A stretch of DNA of 54,795 bases, from the NCBI GenBank assembly GCA_965216955.1, contig CBDCGV010000005.1, positions 1 through 54,795 of the forward strand. The letters are read 5' to 3'. The translations under genes and the position numbers were made by a program. The notes beneath the pieces were generated by a model. That model had not been told where the DNA came from and ran no database searches. It saw only the letters and a program-made list of their open reading frames with translations. The DNA is from CBDCGV01 sp965216955 (GTDB lineage Bacteria > Bacteroidota > Bacteroidia > Chitinophagales > JADIYW01). Below are positions 26,284 through 34,632 of the stretch, one piece after another; within the stretch, counting starts at the first letter, position 1; every line of letters starts with the position of its first letter.

Positions 26284-27987
26284 CTATTTTTTAATGAATT
26301 TCTTCTCAAGAGTTGTTTTATTATTTACTTCATCTATAACAATAATTTTCAGAGAATGTTCTCCTGCCGAACATCGCTCATCAAAATGATAAGTCATTAG
26401 GTTTCTCTTCGCATCATAATCGAATAACACCCATTGTCCATCTATATATCCATTATAAGACTTAATTCCCGCTAAATTGTCTCTTAGATTAACACGTATG
26501 GAGGCTCCTCTGAAAGTATTTGTTTTACTACTAAAATTTAATAGGCGCACTTCGGGAGCAATTGTATCCACCTGAATACAAAAACCGCCTATTTCTTTTA
26601 CCTTCCCTCCTATCATATCTCCATCCCATTTTGGAGTAAGCCCCTGCTTTTCACCATTGATATCTTCGTGAACAATTAGTGCTTTTGACCTGAGATGTGC
26701 CGGCAAATCATCTGGTTTAATTTTAACAAAAGCATGTTTGTGTAATGGAATATGCCTGTCATGCACCTTGTGATACGAAGAATAACAACCCGTTGATTGA
26801 TCCAGACTATCTATATGATAATGTAAAGTCACATGGTCATATAAACTTCCCTCCGAAAGATACATTTCAAAACTATTTTTATCTATAACATTATAGCTAT
26901 TATAAATGTGCGACGGATCTATAAAAAGTTTCTCCTTTGAAGCTGTTCCAATAACCTTTAAACGCACTTCAGATTTATTTTTCGAAAAATCAAATGTCTT
27001 TATAACTACATCTAAAGTATCTCCATTAAGAAGGTAAACAAAGCCATTATCTTTTAAATGATTGTAAACAGAAAGTTGGTTGCCAGGTAATCTAAAACAA
27101 TTATAAAAAGAAGACTTTCTAAGCTTCCGTTCTTCATAGTCCATAAAACCATTGACATATCTTGTTTCATGAAACCCTACTTTATCTACCTCCCAATCAA
27201 AAACGCTTTCTCCTTCTACCAACATTTCAATTCTATAAATGCCATTTTTATTGGTCGTTTTTGTTTGTCGATCCCAGCCTTGAACACTTAAGGCAATTTT
27301 CCCTTCTTCAAGTTTAAGTGGTTTAGCCGTAGTATAAAATGTCTTTTCTTTTACTAAAGCAAATCTTTGCCCTTGTGATCTAAAAAAACCTTGATTGACA
27401 TTTGTGGCTTTTACAAAACCTAAGGTAGGAGGAATATCATCTTCTACCTCATATCCAAAAAAGAGTGGATTAATAGGCACTTCAGACGCTGTTTCTCTAA
27501 TTTCAAAATGCAAATGAGGGCCCGCAGATCCTCCGGAATTTCCAGAAAAACCAATTACTTCACCGCTATCAATTGGAAAAAGATCTTTGCCTGGGTAAAG
27601 ATCTACTGCAAATTGTTCTCTTTGATATTGTGTACTTTTAACATATTGCTGGATAGCATCATTAAAGTTTGACAAATGGGCATAAACACTTGTATATCCA
27701 TTGGGGTGGTTTATGTAAATCGCTTTACCATAACCATATGGAGACACTTTTATTCTCGAGATATAACCTTCTTTGACAGCATACAATCTATATCCTGTAG
27801 TTCCATTCGTTTTAATATCTAGCCCTGCATGAAAGTGGTTGCCCCGTGGTTCACCAAAGGTTCCAGAGGTCAATAACTCAATTTTTAATGGCTTTCCAAA
27901 AGTATTTTTAGGATATTGAGCGTCTTTATCATCGTCAGATGAAAAAAGAAAAGCCAACAATATAAAGGGAATAAAAATCGGCTGCAT
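26284..27987 (-). CDS. M23-family zinc peptidase domain protein
   Basis: Predicted envelope protein with a LytM/M23 endopeptidase domain near the N-terminus. The zinc motif HxxxD is His53-Asp57 (HFHAGLD) and HxH is His158-His160 (GPHLHFEIRE), so the site is complete and a peptidoglycan-cleaving activity is possible. The N-terminal stretch MQPIFIPFILLAFLFSS is a short signal-like hydrophobic segment. The remaining 390 residues are beta-rich, with Ig-like segments (GKIALSVQGWDRQTKT, RASIRVNLRDNLAGI-like), which I cannot assign to a named family. The order LOG-M23-bcp with 8-13-base gaps is compact. Confidence 0.88.
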   Translation of the reverse strand: MQPIFIPFILLAFLFSSDDDKDAQYPKNTFGKPLKIELLTSGTFGEPRGNHFHAGLDIKTNGTTGYRLYAVKEGYISRIKVSPYGYGKAIYINHPNGYTSVYAHLSNFNDAIQQYVKSTQYQREQFAVDLYPGKDLFPIDSGEVIGFSGNSGGSAGPHLHFEIRETASEVPINPLFFGYEVEDDIPPTLGFVKATNVNQGFFRSQGQRFALVKEKTFYTTAKPLKLEEGKIALSVQGWDRQTKTTNKNGIYRIEMLVEGESVFDWEVDKVGFHETRYVNGFMDYEERKLRKSSFYNCFRLPGNQLSVYNHLKDNGFVYLLNGDTLDVVIKTFDFSKNKSEVRLKVIGTASKEKLFIDPSHIYNSYNVIDKNSFEMYLSEGSLYDHVTLHYHIDSLDQSTGCYSSYHKVHDRHIPLHKHAFVKIKPDDLPAHLRSKALIVHEDINGEKQGLTPKWDGDMIGGKVKEIGGFCIQVDTIAPEVRLLNFSSKTNTFRGASIRVNLRDNLAGIKSYNGYIDGQWVLFDYDAKRNLMTYHFDERCSAGEHSLKIIVIDEVNNKTTLEKKFIKK

Positions 27988-27999
27988 TAAACGATAAGA

Positions 28000-28710
28000 T
28001 TAGAAATTTGGTGCCAAGCTATGGCTCTCATAAAAGTTATTGATATAACGAACTGCTTCATCTAAATCATCAGTAAGCAAAAATAAGTCCAAATCTGTAC
28101 GGCTAATGTTTTTATTTTCTTCTAATAAGGTTTTCTTTAACCAATCCATCATACCGCTCCAAAACTCCTTTCCTATTAAAACCATAGGACTCATAGCTAT
28201 CTTCTTTGTCTGAACTAATGTTAAAACCTCATATAGTTCATCCATCGTTCCAAAGCCACCTGGAAAATAAACAAATGCCTGCGCATATTTGACAAAAGCT
28301 ACTTTTCGAACAAAGAAGTAATAAAAGTTAAGCAAGTTTTGAGGATCAATATATGGGTTATGGAATTGTTCATGCGGTAAATCTATATTCAACCCAACAG
28401 ACCTTCCTCCTGCCATTTGAGCACCTTTATTGGCTGCTTCCATTATACCTGGTCCTCCTCCTGTAATAATGCCATATCCTTCATCAGCCAATTTAGCAGA
28501 AAGCTCTACAGCCATCTTATAATACTCATTATCGGGTTTAGTTCTTGCAGATCCAAATATTGAAATACATGGCCCAATACGATTCATACTTTCATAAGTC
28601 TCTACAAACTCAGCCATTATTCTAAAGATGCTCCAACTATTAGAAGCATTCAACTGCGTCCATGATTTTTCCTTATGCGGTTTTTTCTTTTTAAAATCTT
28701 CTAATGCCAT
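28000..28710 (-). CDS. LOG-family protein (putative nucleoside monophosphate phosphoribohydrolase)
   Basis: Rossmann-fold protein of the LOG family. The signature PGGFGTMDE is at 150-158, preceded by GGGPGIMEAANKGA (84-97), the family's phosphate-binding region. Relatives split the N-glycosidic bond of nucleoside monophosphates and in plants activate cytokinins; in bacteria the substrate is usually unknown. 236 residues with about 25 residues before the first strand. Gap of 17 bases from the symporter gene and 12 to the M23 gene. Confidence 0.9.
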   Translation of the reverse strand: MALEDFKKKKPHKEKSWTQLNASNSWSIFRIMAEFVETYESMNRIGPCISIFGSARTKPDNEYYKMAVELSAKLADEGYGIITGGGPGIMEAANKGAQMAGGRSVGLNIDLPHEQFHNPYIDPQNLLNFYYFFVRKVAFVKYAQAFVYFPGGFGTMDELYEVLTLVQTKKIAMSPMVLIGKEFWSGMMDWLKKTLLEENKNISRTDLDLFLLTDDLDEAVRYINNFYESHSLAPNF

Positions 28711-28727
28711 AATTCTGTTTTTAATTC

Positions 28728-30170
28728 CTATGTCTTCTGAGATGTATTTCTACTATCTGAAATTAACAATAATCCCATAAAAGTCATTGCTCCATTTATC
28801 AATAAGAGCTCAAAACCAATCCCGTCATTATATTTTTTTATAAAGAAAGCCGCAATTGGAGAAATTAAGCACACTACAATAGACCATTTATCTCTAATTT
28901 TAATTTTTGTAAATAAACCGAAAAAATAGAGCCCCAATAGAGGTCCATAAGTATAACTTGCTGCCTTGAAAAGATCGCTTATCATACTATCATTATTTAT
29001 TTGTTTAAACAAAACAACCAATACAAATAATAAAATAGAAAATGATATGTGAACAATATATCTGATTCTTTTAAGGCTTTTTTGAGGCTGATTGACCTTC
29101 TTTTCAAAATTTAAAAAATCGATACAAAAAGAAGTTGTTAATGAAGTTAAAGCTGAATCAGCACTAGAATAGGCTGCTGCAATTATGCCAATTAGAAAGG
29201 TTATTGCAGTTACAGTATTGAGATGAAAAAGAGCAATGTTCGGGTACAACTTATCACCTTTATAATCTAGCCCTTTTGATATAGCAAAAATATACAACAA
29301 GGCTCCCAAAACAAGGAATACCAAATTGATTAAAATAAGGACTACACTGAAGACAAGCATGTTTTTCTTTGCCTCTCCTAAATTTCTACAGCTCAAATTC
29401 TTTTGCATCATATCCTGATCTAATCCTGTCATAACTATAGCTATAAAAACTCCAGATAAAAACCGCTTAACAAAATGCAATTCACCGCTTCCTTTACCAA
29501 AAAAGACTTTAGAATACTCACTATTTTTAACTTCAGAAACCATTTGATTAAAAGACCACCCAAACTCTCCACAAATGAAAAATATGGAAACGACAACAGC
29601 AATTAACATACTTGCTGTTTGCAAAGTATCAGTCCATACAATAGTCTTAATACCACTTCGAAAAGTATATAACCATATTAATAAGATTGTCACTAATACG
29701 GTTGTCCAAAATGGTATATTAAAATTGCTAAAAATTGCTATGTCTAAAACCATAGCAACTAAATACAACCTAAATGCAGCTCCTATTGATCTTGAAAGTA
29801 AAAAGAAACCTGCTCCAGTTTTATAGGTAACAATCCCAAATCTTCTTTCCAGATATCCATAAATAGATGTTAATTGAAGCTTATAATAAATGGGCATCAA
29901 AACATTTGCAATAAATAAATAGCCAAAAAAATAGCCCAAGACCATTTGCATATAGGAAAACTGACTTCCTTCTACCCATCCTGGAACCGAGATAAAAGTC
30001 ACTCCTGATAATGATGCTCCAATCATTCCAAAAGCAACTAAATACCATGGTGATTTTCGCTCCCCAATAAAAAAGGTGTCATTTTCATTACTTCTTCCAA
30101 CTAAAAAAGAGACCGTAATTAATAATAGAAAATACCCTAATACGACAATAATGGCAATTGACACATCCAT
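28728..30170 (-). CDS. Sodium:solute symporter (SSS family)
   Basis: Inner-membrane transporter with about 13 hydrophobic segments in 480 residues. The SSS-type loop SLSGVTFISVPGW and the Na+-site region (TGLDQDMMQKNLSCRNLGEAKKN; AAAYSSADSALTSLTTSF) are visible. The substrate cannot be read; amino acids, sugars, vitamins or sialic acid are all possible in this family. It is the first gene of the compact minus-strand run and is divergent from recR across 87 bases. Confidence 0.93.
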   Translation of the reverse strand: MDVSIAIIVVLGYFLLLITVSFLVGRSNENDTFFIGERKSPWYLVAFGMIGASLSGVTFISVPGWVEGSQFSYMQMVLGYFFGYLFIANVLMPIYYKLQLTSIYGYLERRFGIVTYKTGAGFFLLSRSIGAAFRLYLVAMVLDIAIFSNFNIPFWTTVLVTILLIWLYTFRSGIKTIVWTDTLQTASMLIAVVVSIFFICGEFGWSFNQMVSEVKNSEYSKVFFGKGSGELHFVKRFLSGVFIAIVMTGLDQDMMQKNLSCRNLGEAKKNMLVFSVVLILINLVFLVLGALLYIFAISKGLDYKGDKLYPNIALFHLNTVTAITFLIGIIAAAYSSADSALTSLTTSFCIDFLNFEKKVNQPQKSLKRIRYIVHISFSILLFVLVVLFKQINNDSMISDLFKAASYTYGPLLGLYFFGLFTKIKIRDKWSIVVCLISPIAAFFIKKYNDGIGFELLLINGAMTFMGLLLISDSRNTSQKT

Positions 30171-30245
30171 TGCACAATTTTACTACAAGAAAATTAGATT
30201 TAACAAAGAACTTATTCACTTTCATAGATACTGAACATATTCTCT

Positions 30246-30253
30246 TATTTTTG
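30246..30253 (+). promoter_or_regulatory. TAnnTTTG promoter element for recR, four bases from ATG
   Basis: TATTTTTG followed by AACC and then ATG (30258). The same four-base spacing is seen at cysS and queD, pointing to leaderless transcripts. Confidence 0.55.
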
Positions 30254-30257
30254 AACC

Positions 30258-30875
30258 ATGAATTTTCCTTCTAAACTAATTGAAGATGCCGTAAATGCTT
30301 TTGCTCGGTTACCGGGAATAGGTAAGAAATCTGCATTAAGATTGGTAATTCACCTTTTGCAAAAAGAAGCGACAGAAACAGAGCTTATTACTGAAGCTGT
30401 TGCCCGTATGCGTCAACAAATAAAGTTTTGTAAGCAATGCCATAATATCTCTGATCATGATATTTGTCGTGTATGTGATAACCCACATCGCATTTCAACA
30501 ACGTTATGTGTTGTTGAAAATTTCAGAGACATTATCGCTATTGAAAATACCAATCAATATCATGGGCATTATCATGTGTTAGGAGGATTAATTGCCCCAT
30601 TAGATGGAATAGGCCCTGACCAATTAAATATAGAGTCACTCATAAAACGTATTGAAACCCAAAACGTAGATGAGATTATTATGGCCCTCAACCCAACTTT
30701 AGATGGGGACACCACTATTTTTTATTTATCTAAAAGGCTTAATGATTTCCCTGTAAAAATAACCACTATTGCAAGGGGTGTTGCATTTGGAGGTGAATTG
30801 GAATATGTTGATGAAATAACTCTTGCACGCTCCATTACATCCCGACTACCTTTTGAACAATATTTCACTAAGTAG
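30258..30875 (+). CDS. recR: Recombination mediator protein RecR
   Basis: Helps RecF/RecO load RecA at gaps. An HhH N-terminal region (LPGIGKKSALRLVIHLL) is followed by a C4 zinc finger (Cys58, 61, 70, 73; FCKQCHN...CRVC) and a Toprim domain (VVENFRDIIAIENT, HVLGGLIAPLDGIGPDQL, ALNPTLDGDTT), ending TTIARGVAFGGELEYVDEITLARSITSR. Its 205 residues are standard. The GT gene's likely TTG start follows after 7 bases, so both are probably one transcript. Confidence 0.97.
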   Translation: MNFPSKLIEDAVNAFARLPGIGKKSALRLVIHLLQKEATETELITEAVARMRQQIKFCKQCHNISDHDICRVCDNPHRISTTLCVVENFRDIIAIENTNQYHGHYHVLGGLIAPLDGIGPDQLNIESLIKRIETQNVDEIIMALNPTLDGDTTIFYLSKRLNDFPVKITTIARGVAFGGELEYVDEITLARSITSRLPFEQYFTK

Positions 30876-30882
30876 CACAGCG

Positions 30883-32799
30883 TTGAAATTATCCATCATC
30901 ATAGTAAACTACAATGTAAAGCACTTTTTAAAAAAGTTACTTCAATCCATCAATCATTCTAAAGTAAATTTTGATTTCGAAATATGGGTGGTTGATAATA
31001 ACTCTGTTGACGGATCAATTGGTATGTTAAAGGCAGAATATCCGAAAGTTCACCTTATAGAAAATCATAAAAATATTGGGTTTTCAAAAGCCTGTAATCA
31101 AGCTATAAAAGTTGCAAAAGGAGCATATGTTCTATTATTAAATCCAGATACGATTGTACAAGAAGATACCTTTCAAAAGGTCATTCAATTTATGGACGAA
31201 CATCAAGATGCAGGAGCTTTAGGTGTAAAAATGATTGATGGGACAGGCAATTATTTGCCAGAGTCAAAAAGAGGACTCCCAACTCCTGCAGTCTCTTTTT
31301 ATAAAATGTCCGGGCTTTCAAAATTATTTGCAAAGTCTAAGCGATTCGGGAAATATCATCTTACTTTTTTAGACAAGCATAAAACACATAAAATTGATGT
31401 CCTCTCGGGAGCGTTCATGCTTATTAGAAAATCTGTTTTAGAAGAAGTTGGATATTTAGACGAAGATTATTTTATGTATGGAGAAGATATTGACCTATCT
31501 TATAGAATTCAAAAAGCTGGGTATAACAACTATTATTTCCCAGATACTGAAATCATCCATTACAAGGGAGAAAGTACTAAAAAAGGCAGTCTAAATTATG
31601 TGCGGCTTTTCTACAAAGCGATGATTATTTTTACCGAAAAACATTTTAAGAGAAATACCGCAATAACTTTTTTTCTAAAAGCGGGAATTTATCTTCGAGC
31701 ATTTGTAGCTGGCGTATCACGTATCTTAAAAAGAATGTTTTGGCCTATCACTGATGCCCTTTCAATAGCTGGTGTTTTTCTTTGGCTAAAAGAATTTTGG
31801 CAATCATATGTAAAAGATGTGACTTTCCCAGATTCATTTACACAATTCAATATTCCCTTATATGTTGGCATTTGGATGATTTCAATGTTCTATACCGGGA
31901 CATATGACAAGCCCTTTAAACGAAAAAAATTAACAACAGGCATATTAGTTGGCACACTAATTATTTCAATCATCTATGCTTTTTTGGATTTAAAACTTCG
32001 TTCATCCAGAGGAATGATTGTTGCAGGAGCTCTACTTTCCTTTTTATTTTTGAATCTCTTAAGATTTATTGTTTCCGCTATAAAAAGAGAGGGACACCCT
32101 TTGTTTAATGGTAAAACACAATACATAGTGGTGGGGAATAAACAAGAAGCTTTAAATATTCAAAACCTATTAGCTCAAAACAGTTTAAAGAAATCATATA
32201 TCGGAATGGTTTCTGATCAAGTGACTCAAGAATCTTTAGGTAGCATTCATCAATTAGAGGAAATAGTTCGAGTTTATCAGCCTAGCGAAGTAATTTTTGC
32301 TTCAGAAAATTTAGAAAATAAAGCGATTATTAAAGCGATGTCAGAACTAAGCGGAAAGGTAAACTTCAAAATAGCTCCACAAGGAGTCGAGAGTTTAATT
32401 GGAAGTCATTCAAAACATACTGCTGGTGATTCATACACTATAGATGTGGGATACAAAATATCTACACCCTCCGCAAAAAGAAACAAGAACACGCTGGATT
32501 TTTTTTTATGCCTTTTATTTTTAGTTTGTTCTCCTGTATTATTAATTGTAGTCAAAAACAGGCAAGGGTTTTTAAAAAATATTTTTGAGGTCTTTTTTTC
32601 AAGAAAAAGTTGGGTCGGATACATTCCTGAAGATTTAAGTGGTCTTCCAAAAATTAAACAAGGAGTTTTATATCCTGACATAACCACCAAGAACGAGACA
32701 TTAAAATACAATCAAAACCTTATCTATGCTAAAGATTATTCTGTGTGGATGGACTTTATTTTCACTTTTAACAACCTTAAAAATTTAGGAAATCAATAA
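30883..32799 (+). CDS. Composite glycosyltransferase: GT2 domain plus degenerate sugar-transferase half
   Basis: N-terminal GT2 domain: LKLSIIIVNYNVKHFL at the start, LLLNPDTIV for the nucleotide-sugar/metal site (NPD in place of DxD), and DEDYFMYGEDIDLSYRIQKAGY. From about residue 300 the protein turns into membrane segments and then an IVVGNKQEALNIQ Rossmann-like segment, ending in LFLVCSPVLLIVVKNRQGF..., LPKIKQGVLYP and AKDYSVWMDF. That second half follows the order of undecaprenyl-phosphate sugar transferases of the WcaJ type, but the usual catalytic residues in the linker are missing. The TTG at 30883 lines up with the family start (a leucine codon at LKLSIII); the longer frame from 30823 overlaps recR by 53 bases and is unlikely. 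638 residues. Convergent with bshA. Confidence 0.8.
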   Translation: MKLSIIIVNYNVKHFLKKLLQSINHSKVNFDFEIWVVDNNSVDGSIGMLKAEYPKVHLIENHKNIGFSKACNQAIKVAKGAYVLLLNPDTIVQEDTFQKVIQFMDEHQDAGALGVKMIDGTGNYLPESKRGLPTPAVSFYKMSGLSKLFAKSKRFGKYHLTFLDKHKTHKIDVLSGAFMLIRKSVLEEVGYLDEDYFMYGEDIDLSYRIQKAGYNNYYFPDTEIIHYKGESTKKGSLNYVRLFYKAMIIFTEKHFKRNTAITFFLKAGIYLRAFVAGVSRILKRMFWPITDALSIAGVFLWLKEFWQSYVKDVTFPDSFTQFNIPLYVGIWMISMFYTGTYDKPFKRKKLTTGILVGTLIISIIYAFLDLKLRSSRGMIVAGALLSFLFLNLLRFIVSAIKREGHPLFNGKTQYIVVGNKQEALNIQNLLAQNSLKKSYIGMVSDQVTQESLGSIHQLEEIVRVYQPSEVIFASENLENKAIIKAMSELSGKVNFKIAPQGVESLIGSHSKHTAGDSYTIDVGYKISTPSAKRNKNTLDFFLCLLFLVCSPVLLIVVKNRQGFLKNIFEVFFSRKSWVGYIPEDLSGLPKIKQGVLYPDITTKNETLKYNQNLIYAKDYSVWMDFIFTFNNLKNLGNQ

Positions 32800-32826
32800 A
32801 CACTCCCCATTCTAGAAATCCTGTTA

Positions 32827-33972
32827 TTACCTGTTTTGGTCCATTTTAGTTTGCTCTATAACTTTCATGTAGTAATTTTCGTACATAGGTACTACTTTAT
32901 TCACATCAAACTCTTGCGCACGCTTTAATGCATTTTGAGAAAACAATTTCAAATCAGAAGGTTCGTTCAACAAGTAATTTGTCCTCTTAGCCATACCATC
33001 TACATCCCCAACGTTAAAAGTAAACCCTGTTACTCCATTTATGTTCACTTCTGGAATACCTCCAATATTTGAACTAATAACCGGCACTTCACATGCCATT
33101 GCTTCCAAAGCTGCTAAACCAAAACTTTCACTTGCTGATGGCATCAAAAATACATCCGCGACAGCTAATAGTTCTTCAATAGCGTCTTGCTTACCTAAAA
33201 AACGAACATCCTGAGCAACTTCCATTTCTCTTGCTAGTTTCTCTACCATCTGGCGTTCAGGACCATCCCCGACCAATAAGAGTTTAGCCGGAGTTTTTTC
33301 TAAAACCTTTTTGAAAACACGTATGGTATCATCCACTCGTTTTACCTTCCTAAAGTTAGAGGTATGAATTAAAACTTTTTCATTATTTGGCGCAATTGCC
33401 TTTTTAAAATGATCTTTGTTCGCCTTTGAAAAACGCTCAAAATCTATAAAGTTGGGAATTACCTCAATTGCCCTATCTATGCTAAAATGCTTATAGGTAT
33501 CCTCTTTTAAATCATTTGAGACAGCAGTAACACCATCCGATTGATTAATTGAAAAAGTAACTACTGGCTCATAGGTCGGATGCTTGCCAACAAGTGTGAT
33601 ATCGGTACCATGTAGTGTTGTAATTACAGGAAAACAAATGCCTTGCTTACATAATATTTGTTTTGCCATATATGCTGCTGAAGCATGCGGTATGGCATAA
33701 TGCACATGTACTACATCTAATTTTTCATATCTGGCTACATCTACCAATTTGCTTGCTAATGCCGTTTCATATGGAGGAAATTCAAACAATGGGTAATCTG
33801 CCATTCTAACTTCATGGTAAAAGATATTTGCATGAAAATGCTCTAGTCGCGCGGGTTGTTTATAGGTTATAAAATGCACATTATGGCCCTCCTTTGCCAA
33901 GGCCTTGCCAAGTTCTGTTGCGACAACACCACTACCTCCAAAAGTTGGATAACAAACTATGCCAATATTCAT
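32827..33972 (-). CDS. bshA: N-acetyl-alpha-D-glucosaminyl L-malate synthase BshA
   Basis: First step of bacillithiol synthesis: transfer of GlcNAc from UDP-GlcNAc to L-malate. GT4 fold with the BshA-like N-terminus (GIVCYPTFGGSGVVATELGKALA), ITTLHGTDITLVG, and the C-terminal nucleotide-sugar motif SASESFGLAALEAMACEVPVI containing EX7E. PARLEHFHANIFYHEVRMADYPLFEFPPYE is characteristic of BshA rather than other GT4 enzymes. Its 381 residues fit. bshB and bshC are not in this window, so bacillithiol production is inferred from the family only. It follows a 168-residue unknown gene. Confidence 0.93.
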   Translation of the reverse strand: MNIGIVCYPTFGGSGVVATELGKALAKEGHNVHFITYKQPARLEHFHANIFYHEVRMADYPLFEFPPYETALASKLVDVARYEKLDVVHVHYAIPHASAAYMAKQILCKQGICFPVITTLHGTDITLVGKHPTYEPVVTFSINQSDGVTAVSNDLKEDTYKHFSIDRAIEVIPNFIDFERFSKANKDHFKKAIAPNNEKVLIHTSNFRKVKRVDDTIRVFKKVLEKTPAKLLLVGDGPERQMVEKLAREMEVAQDVRFLGKQDAIEELLAVADVFLMPSASESFGLAALEAMACEVPVISSNIGGIPEVNINGVTGFTFNVGDVDGMAKRTNYLLNEPSDLKLFSQNALKRAQEFDVNKVVPMYENYYMKVIEQTKMDQNR

Positions 33973-34062
33973 ATTGCTAATTTATAAATACAATAATGAA
34001 ATTGATCCCATAAAAGTTCTGAAAAGGGATTTTATTTTATTGGGAGACCATTTAATTCGGAT

Positions 34063-34569
34063 CTATTCTTCCATATCTTCTTCTCCAACAAGGTCTACTT
34101 GCAATTCATCCTCTTCATTTTCCTCTAAATGAATCTTGTAGTCTACATACTTAATATTAAGCAGTACTTCTCCCTCTTTACTCACATGAAGTACTTTCTT
34201 TTTACCGGATATTTTACAAATAATATAAAAGAAAAAATCTCCATAAGCTGGAATTACGGATTCAATTCTAATTATCTTAATGGTTTTTTTTATGCTTTTA
34301 TTCAATACTTCCATTGTAGGGTCAGCCAGTCTGTTTTTTAATGAACATACCCGTGTCTGCTCCCACTCCCCATTTTTAAAAATGGACATCTTGTACCAAA
34401 GTTTATGCTTAAAATGAACGACCTGCTCTCCCTTGCTTATTTTATGGCAACTTAAATCGTAAGCGTCAGGATATTTGTTTTCTATGAAAGCCAGTATTTT
34501 TGAAGAGGGCTTGATAATTTCTAAACCTCCTGCTTCTACCTGCTCATGAAATATTGAAAAATCGAACAC
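34063..34569 (-). CDS. Hypothetical protein with acidic C-terminal tail
   Basis: I do not recognise this 168-residue protein. It has no signal peptide or membrane helix. It is predicted to alternate strands and helices (SKGEQVVHFKHKLWYKMSIFKNGEW, then SIKKTIKIIRIESVIPAYGDFFFYII, then KKVLHVSKEGEVLLNIKYVDYKIHL) and ends in an acidic tail (LEENEEDELQVDLVGEEDMEE). The start is GTG at 34569; the codon just upstream region reaches a TAA in frame 12 bases above, so no longer start is possible. The start codon lies inside an 8-bp inverted repeat. It sits between the GH3 fusion and bshA on the same strand. Confidence 0.6.
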   Translation of the reverse strand: MFDFSIFHEQVEAGGLEIIKPSSKILAFIENKYPDAYDLSCHKISKGEQVVHFKHKLWYKMSIFKNGEWEQTRVCSLKNRLADPTMEVLNKSIKKTIKIIRIESVIPAYGDFFFYIICKISGKKKVLHVSKEGEVLLNIKYVDYKIHLEENEEDELQVDLVGEEDMEE

Positions 34570-34593
34570 TTGTTTACATTAATTTAACAAGTG
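34567..34593 (-). repeat. Inverted repeat overlapping the GTG start of the 168-residue gene
   Basis: CACTTGTT (34567-34574) and AACAAGTG (34586-34593) form an 8-bp perfect inverted repeat with an 11-base loop. The start codon of the downstream gene is in its left arm. It could be an operator or an RNA stem masking the start; no direct evidence. Confidence 0.5.
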
Positions 34594-34632
34594 AAATTTA
34601 GAATTTTTTTTTGAAAAAAAACAAAAAGTTTT

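Noticed and set aside
30823..30882. Longer start for the glycosyltransferase gene
   Set aside because: It overlaps recR by 53 bases and adds residues not seen in the family; the TTG at 30883 fits the family start.
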